This document shows positions 60,717-64,000 of a stretch of 64,000 nt of DNA, in pieces. Both the position numbers and the translations under genes were made by a program. Source of the stretch: Faucicola sp902506215 (GTDB lineage: Bacteria > Pseudomonadota > Gammaproteobacteria > Pseudomonadales > Moraxellaceae); contig CP069437.1 in assembly GCA_016888885.1 (NCBI GenBank), positions 1,860,001-1,924,000 of the forward strand, given 5' to 3'. The first letter of the stretch is position 1. Every line of letters starts with the position of its first letter. The notes under the pieces were generated by a model. That model ran no database searches. It was not told the DNA's origin and saw only the letters and a program-made list of their open reading frames with translations.

Positions 60717-62708
60717 ATGAAAGAATGGTTATCAGCACAAGAATTGACCGATTTACAATTATCCAGTTTACCAAATACTAAAGCGGGTGTCATCTATCGA
60801 GCAAAAAAAGATAAATGGTTTAACCGAAAACGGTCTGGCAAAGGCGGTGGCGTTGAGTATGCCTTTGATGGGTTGCCCAAAGAAGTCCAAGCCGAAATCA
60901 AAGCCTTGCAAGTCAAAGCTGAGATGAAAGCCTTGACCGCCAAGGTCGATACCTCCGCTAGCCGTGCCGTCGCCCTACTCGAACGTGATACTAGCGAGTT
61001 GACCCATGCCCAACGGGAAACCGCAGATGCGCGTTTACTGATGACACTATTGGTCGCTCAGTTTGAGTTAAAGGCAGGTGGGAAAAATCGCAGTCGTACC
61101 AAAGCGATTGAGATTGTTAGCAAATTAAGCCGTGAAAACGCTTTACCTGTAAATGGTGAGATTGACTATAACAAGGTGTGTGCTACCGCAGTTGCCAAGG
61201 CGAAAGGCGTGGGCGTCGGAACTCGAAAACTGCATGAATGGTGTTTGCTGGCGGATAAGTGTGAGACCGGTGAAGACCGTCTGAAAGTGCTTGCGCCACA
61301 AAAACAAGGTCAGCCTGTGGTATCAACAACCCGTATGGAATGGTTGCCTGATTTTATGGCGATTTACCGCAGTCCAAAAGGCTATCACGTGGCCGAAGCC
61401 TATCGAATTTTTGCAGTTGGCTATGAGGTCAAGCATGGGGCGGAGAATGTACCACATATCGATGTGGTGTATCGAGCGCTGGATAAGTTGCCGCGCTTGG
61501 TGCGTGAGTCGGGTCGTGTGACAGGGTCGAAACTGAAAACATTGATGACGTATGTGAAGCGTGACTGGAATACCAGTTGGTTTAATAACAATGATGTGTG
61601 GGTCGGTGATGGCAAGTCGATGGAATTTAAGGTGAAACACCCCGAACATGGACAGCCATTTACCCCAGAGTTGACGATCATCATGGACACGACGTGTCGG
61701 TTTGTGGTCGGTTGGTCGGTGGCGTATGCCGAATCTACTCTTGCGGTGGCAGATGCCCTGCGTGATGGCATGGTGAAACATGGCATCCCCGCCATCTACT
61801 ACTCGGATAACGGTAGCGGTCAGACCAATAAGGCGCTTGATGCGGATTTGATGGGGATTTTGCCCCGTTTGGGTGTCCATCATGAGACGGGTATTCCTGG
61901 TAATCCGCAAGGGCGTGGGATTATTGAGCGATTTAACAAGGTGGTACCGCGTTGGATTGCTCAGCAGTTTGAAACTTACTGGGGTCAAGGGGCGGATGAT
62001 GAAACGGTGCGAAAAAATTTGTATGCGGTTACCAGTTTTGCTAAGGCGGAAAAGGAAGGACGTACCGAACTTACGCCCATTCAAAAGAAAGGTCAAAAAA
62101 TCTATCCCACTTGGAAACAGTTTATTGATGTGGTCGAGCAAGCGGTTGCGTACTACAACAACGAATGGGAACACAGTGAGCTTGGTACAACGCCTGCGGC
62201 ATACCGTGAGGCGCTGATGGATAAGATGGCAAAAGATGGCGTGGATATTATCCCGCTCACTGAAGTTGAAGCCCGTGATATGTTCCGCCCGCACTTTGTC
62301 CGTAAGGTACAACGCGGTTGGTTGTCGGTACTCAATAACAACTACTGGCATAAAGCCCTTGAGGCTTTGGACGGTGTGGAAGTGGTGGCGTATGTAGATA
62401 TTCATGATGCGTCAAGCGTGATTATCCGCCACGGCGATGGTCGCTATGTGTGTGATGCGGTGCTCGATGGCAATAAACGAGACGCCTTCCCCAAAACGCT
62501 GGTGGAGCAAAGCCGTGAAGCCCGTGCCAATCGTCGTGTTAAGAAATTGCAAGATGAAATCGCTAAGGCAGAAGCCGAAAAACGCCCTGCGATTGAGCTT
62601 GAGAAACTGGCAACGCTTAGTGAATTGGTGGTTGGGTCGGATGTGAAAGCGACTGATGATTTAATCTTGCACGAATGGCGTGCTAAAGCAATCAAAACAA
62701 TCAACTAA
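60717..62708 (+). CDS. Mu-type transposase A
   Basis: DDE recombinase that joins phage ends to target DNA, 663 residues. N-terminal MuA-type winged domain (EWLSAQELTDLQLSSLPNTKAGVIYRAKKDKW) that binds the internal enhancer/operator in Mu, then end-binding domains, then the catalytic core with Asp298 (GDGKSME), Asp364 (YYSDNGSG) and Glu404 (GRGIIERFN), and a C-terminal domain ending with basic helices (EQSREARANRRVKKLQDEI) that contacts B. Same size as MuA (663). All catalytic residues are present, so transposition activity is plausible. Confidence 0.95.
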   Translation: MKEWLSAQELTDLQLSSLPNTKAGVIYRAKKDKWFNRKRSGKGGGVEYAFDGLPKEVQAEIKALQVKAEMKALTAKVDTSASRAVALLERDTSELTHAQRETADARLLMTLLVAQFELKAGGKNRSRTKAIEIVSKLSRENALPVNGEIDYNKVCATAVAKAKGVGVGTRKLHEWCLLADKCETGEDRLKVLAPQKQGQPVVSTTRMEWLPDFMAIYRSPKGYHVAEAYRIFAVGYEVKHGAENVPHIDVVYRALDKLPRLVRESGRVTGSKLKTLMTYVKRDWNTSWFNNNDVWVGDGKSMEFKVKHPEHGQPFTPELTIIMDTTCRFVVGWSVAYAESTLAVADALRDGMVKHGIPAIYYSDNGSGQTNKALDADLMGILPRLGVHHETGIPGNPQGRGIIERFNKVVPRWIAQQFETYWGQGADDETVRKNLYAVTSFAKAEKEGRTELTPIQKKGQKIYPTWKQFIDVVEQAVAYYNNEWEHSELGTTPAAYREALMDKMAKDGVDIIPLTEVEARDMFRPHFVRKVQRGWLSVLNNNYWHKALEALDGVEVVAYVDIHDASSVIIRHGDGRYVCDAVLDGNKRDAFPKTLVEQSREARANRRVKKLQDEIAKAEAEKRPAIELEKLATLSELVVGSDVKATDDLILHEWRAKAIKTIN

Positions 62709-62730
62709 AACCTTAACAACAACGTAAAAA

Positions 62731-62748
62731 CCGCCACGGGAATGGCGG
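62731..62748 (+). promoter_or_regulatory. Small hairpin between transposase A and B
   Basis: CCGCCA pairs with TGGCGG around a 6-base loop just before the ribosome-binding site (TAGGAG) of B. No T-run. It might modulate translation or act as mRNA processing point. Confidence 0.4.
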
Positions 62749-62764
62749 CTTAGGAGAAAACAGT

Positions 62765-63640
62765 ATGAGTATGCAAGCTCTAAAACAGTATATCGAACAG
62801 ACTGGCATCAGTCAATCCAAGGTCGCCACCTTACTTGGGGTGTCGACTGCGACTGTTAGCCAATACTTAAAAGGTACTTATAACGGTGACGTGGAAGGGG
62901 TGGACAAAAAAGTGGTTGAAATGCTCGACCGCCAAGCCGACAAAGCAAAAGACGTGAAATCGGATTTTGTGGAAACACCTACCGCCAAAGATATTTTTGA
63001 TGTGTGTGCGATGGCGCACAGCATGGCAGATATTAACCTTGTCATCGGTGAGGCAGGACTGGGTAAGACGGTCACGCTAAAACAGTACGCTAAAACCGTG
63101 GATAACGTGATTTTGGTGGAAGTAACGCCGACCTATAGTCCAAAAGTGATGTTGGTTGAGTTGTGTAACCGCTTGGGTATCGTGCCAAGTCGTAGCAACC
63201 ATGACAACGAAGTCAGCATTGTGGAGAAACTTAAAGGCTCGGACAAGTTACTCATCATCGACGAGGCGGAATTGCTGGCTTATAAGTCGCTTGAGATTAT
63301 CCGCCGTATTCATGACATGGCAAAAATTGGGGTGGTTTTGGCTGGTATGCCCCGTCTGCGTGCCAATCTGCGTGGCAAAAAAGGCGAATACAAGCAGCTT
63401 TATAGCCGTATTGGCTTTGTGGGTGATTTGTCTGACCGTCTGCCTGAGCAGGACATCGGGCTACTAAGTCAAGCGACTATTGGGACGGATGCGTTCAACG
63501 CCAAACTGTATGAAGCCTGTCATGGCAATGCTCGCCGCCTAAACAAGCTATTGCGTGGGGTGAATCGCTTGTCCAAGTTAAATAATCGTCCGATTGATGA
63601 AGCGATGATTAATAAATTTACGCAGATGTTGATTGATTAA
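62765..63640 (+). CDS. Mu-type transposition ATPase B
   Basis: AAA+ ATPase that binds target DNA, stimulates the A protein and gives target immunity. 291 residues: N-terminal HTH (YIEQTGISQSKVATLLGVSTATVSQYLKGTY), Walker A GEAGLGKT (95-102), Walker B LLIIDEAE (162-169), sensor region and a C-terminal helical DNA-binding part. Similar to MuB (312 residues). Cotranscribed with A. Confidence 0.94.
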   Translation: MSMQALKQYIEQTGISQSKVATLLGVSTATVSQYLKGTYNGDVEGVDKKVVEMLDRQADKAKDVKSDFVETPTAKDIFDVCAMAHSMADINLVIGEAGLGKTVTLKQYAKTVDNVILVEVTPTYSPKVMLVELCNRLGIVPSRSNHDNEVSIVEKLKGSDKLLIIDEAELLAYKSLEIIRRIHDMAKIGVVLAGMPRLRANLRGKKGEYKQLYSRIGFVGDLSDRLPEQDIGLLSQATIGTDAFNAKLYEACHGNARRLNKLLRGVNRLSKLNNRPIDEAMINKFTQMLID

Positions 63641-63768
63641 TTCTAAACCATCTAAGCGATGGGAAAAATGAATTTTCATCAATCGGCATTGATACATTAA
63701 CAGATTTTATTTTTCGGTGCAAATCCTTAGCGGTTTGTACCCAAAAGTGAAATTAAAGGATGACCGAC

Positions 63769-64000
63769 ATGGCTATCACGCCAAAGAAAAAAGCCCTACT
63801 CGCCAAAATCCATATCGCCAAAAAAGATTTGGGCTTGGATGACGGTACTTACCGTGACGTGCTACGCCGTATCACTGGCAAAGATAGCAGTAGCAAAATG
63901 CTGATTAGTGAGCTTGAACAGGTTATCTATGAATTTGGCAATCTTGGCTGGAAGCCATCGGCAGCCGCCAAACCAAAACACGGTAAAAAGCCCAAGGTCA
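63769..64000 (+). CDS. GemA-like (gp16) Mu regulatory protein, partial
   Basis: Seventy-seven residues visible before the window edge. TPKKKALLAKIHIAKKDLGLDDGTYRDVLRRITGKDSSSKM matches the Mu GemA/gp16 (DUF1018) N-terminus. In Mu, GemA modulates host gene expression and DNA topology. ATG at 63769 with AAAGGA upstream. A 128-bp gap after B shows no gene. Confidence 0.88.
   Translation, partial: MAITPKKKALLAKIHIAKKDLGLDDGTYRDVLRRITGKDSSSKMLISELEQVIYEFGNLGWKPSAAAKPKHGKKPKV

Larger units (their letters stand above)
59228..64000. mobile_element. Mu-like transposable prophage, left part
   Basis: The element runs off the right edge. Order from the end is: terminal binding sites, repressor (minus), operator/early promoter, Ner-like regulator, transposase A, ATPase B, GemA-like; this is the early-region order of Mu and relatives. 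The proposed first base is the T at 59228 (TGATTAATTGTGCATA), since TG is the usual terminal dinucleotide; 59219-59221 are alternatives. The five host bases before it would then be GGGAG, expected again beyond the right end. Insertion is in a glutamate-synthase-like gene. Confidence 0.9.

Noticed and set aside
61323..62405. Long open frame (360 codons) on the minus strand inside transposase A.
   Set aside because: Fully antisense to a gene with intact catalytic motifs; its His/Arg-rich translation has no domain character.
60717..63640. Transposase/ATPase pair as a Tn7-like or CRISPR-associated transposon (TnsB/TnsC).
   Set aside because: The upstream repressor and Ner-like genes, GemA-like gene downstream, and MuA/MuB-sized proteins fit a Mu-like phage; no TniQ, Cas gene or CRISPR array is present.

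Overview
The window is chromosomal DNA of a gammaproteobacterium, most likely a member of the Moraxellaceae close to Moraxella osloensis or Psychrobacter. The basis is moderate GC, the Pseudomonadales-type cluster argH-algZ-algR-hemC-hemD, and the flavour of the core proteins. No 16S gene is present, so genus is an inference.

Layout. 1-6.0 kb: urea-type ABC importer urtABCDE (urtA cut by the window edge). 6.2-8.6 kb: fumC and a TRIC-type membrane channel on the minus strand. 8.8-12.7 kb: a compact minus-strand cluster of a fused ATP-grasp/alpha-E protein, a transglutaminase-like protein and the Anbu proteasome-like protease; its chemistry is poorly understood. 13.2-15.5 kb: a frameshifted LysR regulator divergent from doxX and a DODA-type dioxygenase. 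15.9-19.6 kb: an ABC exporter, a MITE-like element, an alpha/beta hydrolase and an AlkB-like oxygenase. 19.6-24.4 kb: hisA, nhaD and the ribosomal/tRNA-modification operon rpsP-rimM-trmD-rplS. 24.6-33.4 kb: an MFS transporter, yggX, a gamma-glutamylcyclotransferase and argH on the minus strand, then algZ, algR, hemC and hemD on the plus strand, and mutY converging on hemD. 33.6-46.4 kb: housekeeping and small accessory genes (dienelactone hydrolase, YcgN-like, corC-lnt, folA-thyA-lgt, a cold-shock/excalibur protein, hisF, thrB, YafJ-like, HDAC-like). 46.5-49.5 kb: a class V aminotransferase, YchJ-like, a YdjM-like membrane protein and the tRNA pair Ala(GGC)-Glu(UUC). 49.7-58.3 kb: dedA, gltX, ribH-nusB-thiL-pgpA, glmU-glmS.

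From about 59.23 kb to the right edge lies the left part of a Mu-like transposable prophage. It carries a terminal region with three MuA-type binding-site candidates, a LexA-like repressor (minus), an operator/promoter region, a Ner-like regulator, transposase A with a visible DDE triad, target-choice ATPase B and the start of a GemA-like gene. It has inserted in a glutamate-synthase-related gene whose 3' portion remains at 58.5-59.2 kb.

Across the window, short perfect or near-perfect tandem duplications of 12-18 bp recur in intergenic DNA and, with units divisible by three, inside coding sequences (urtB, fumC, thiL). Two different MITE-like inverted-repeat elements are also present. The most interesting protein system is the Anbu cluster; the most informative mobile-DNA feature is the prophage end.
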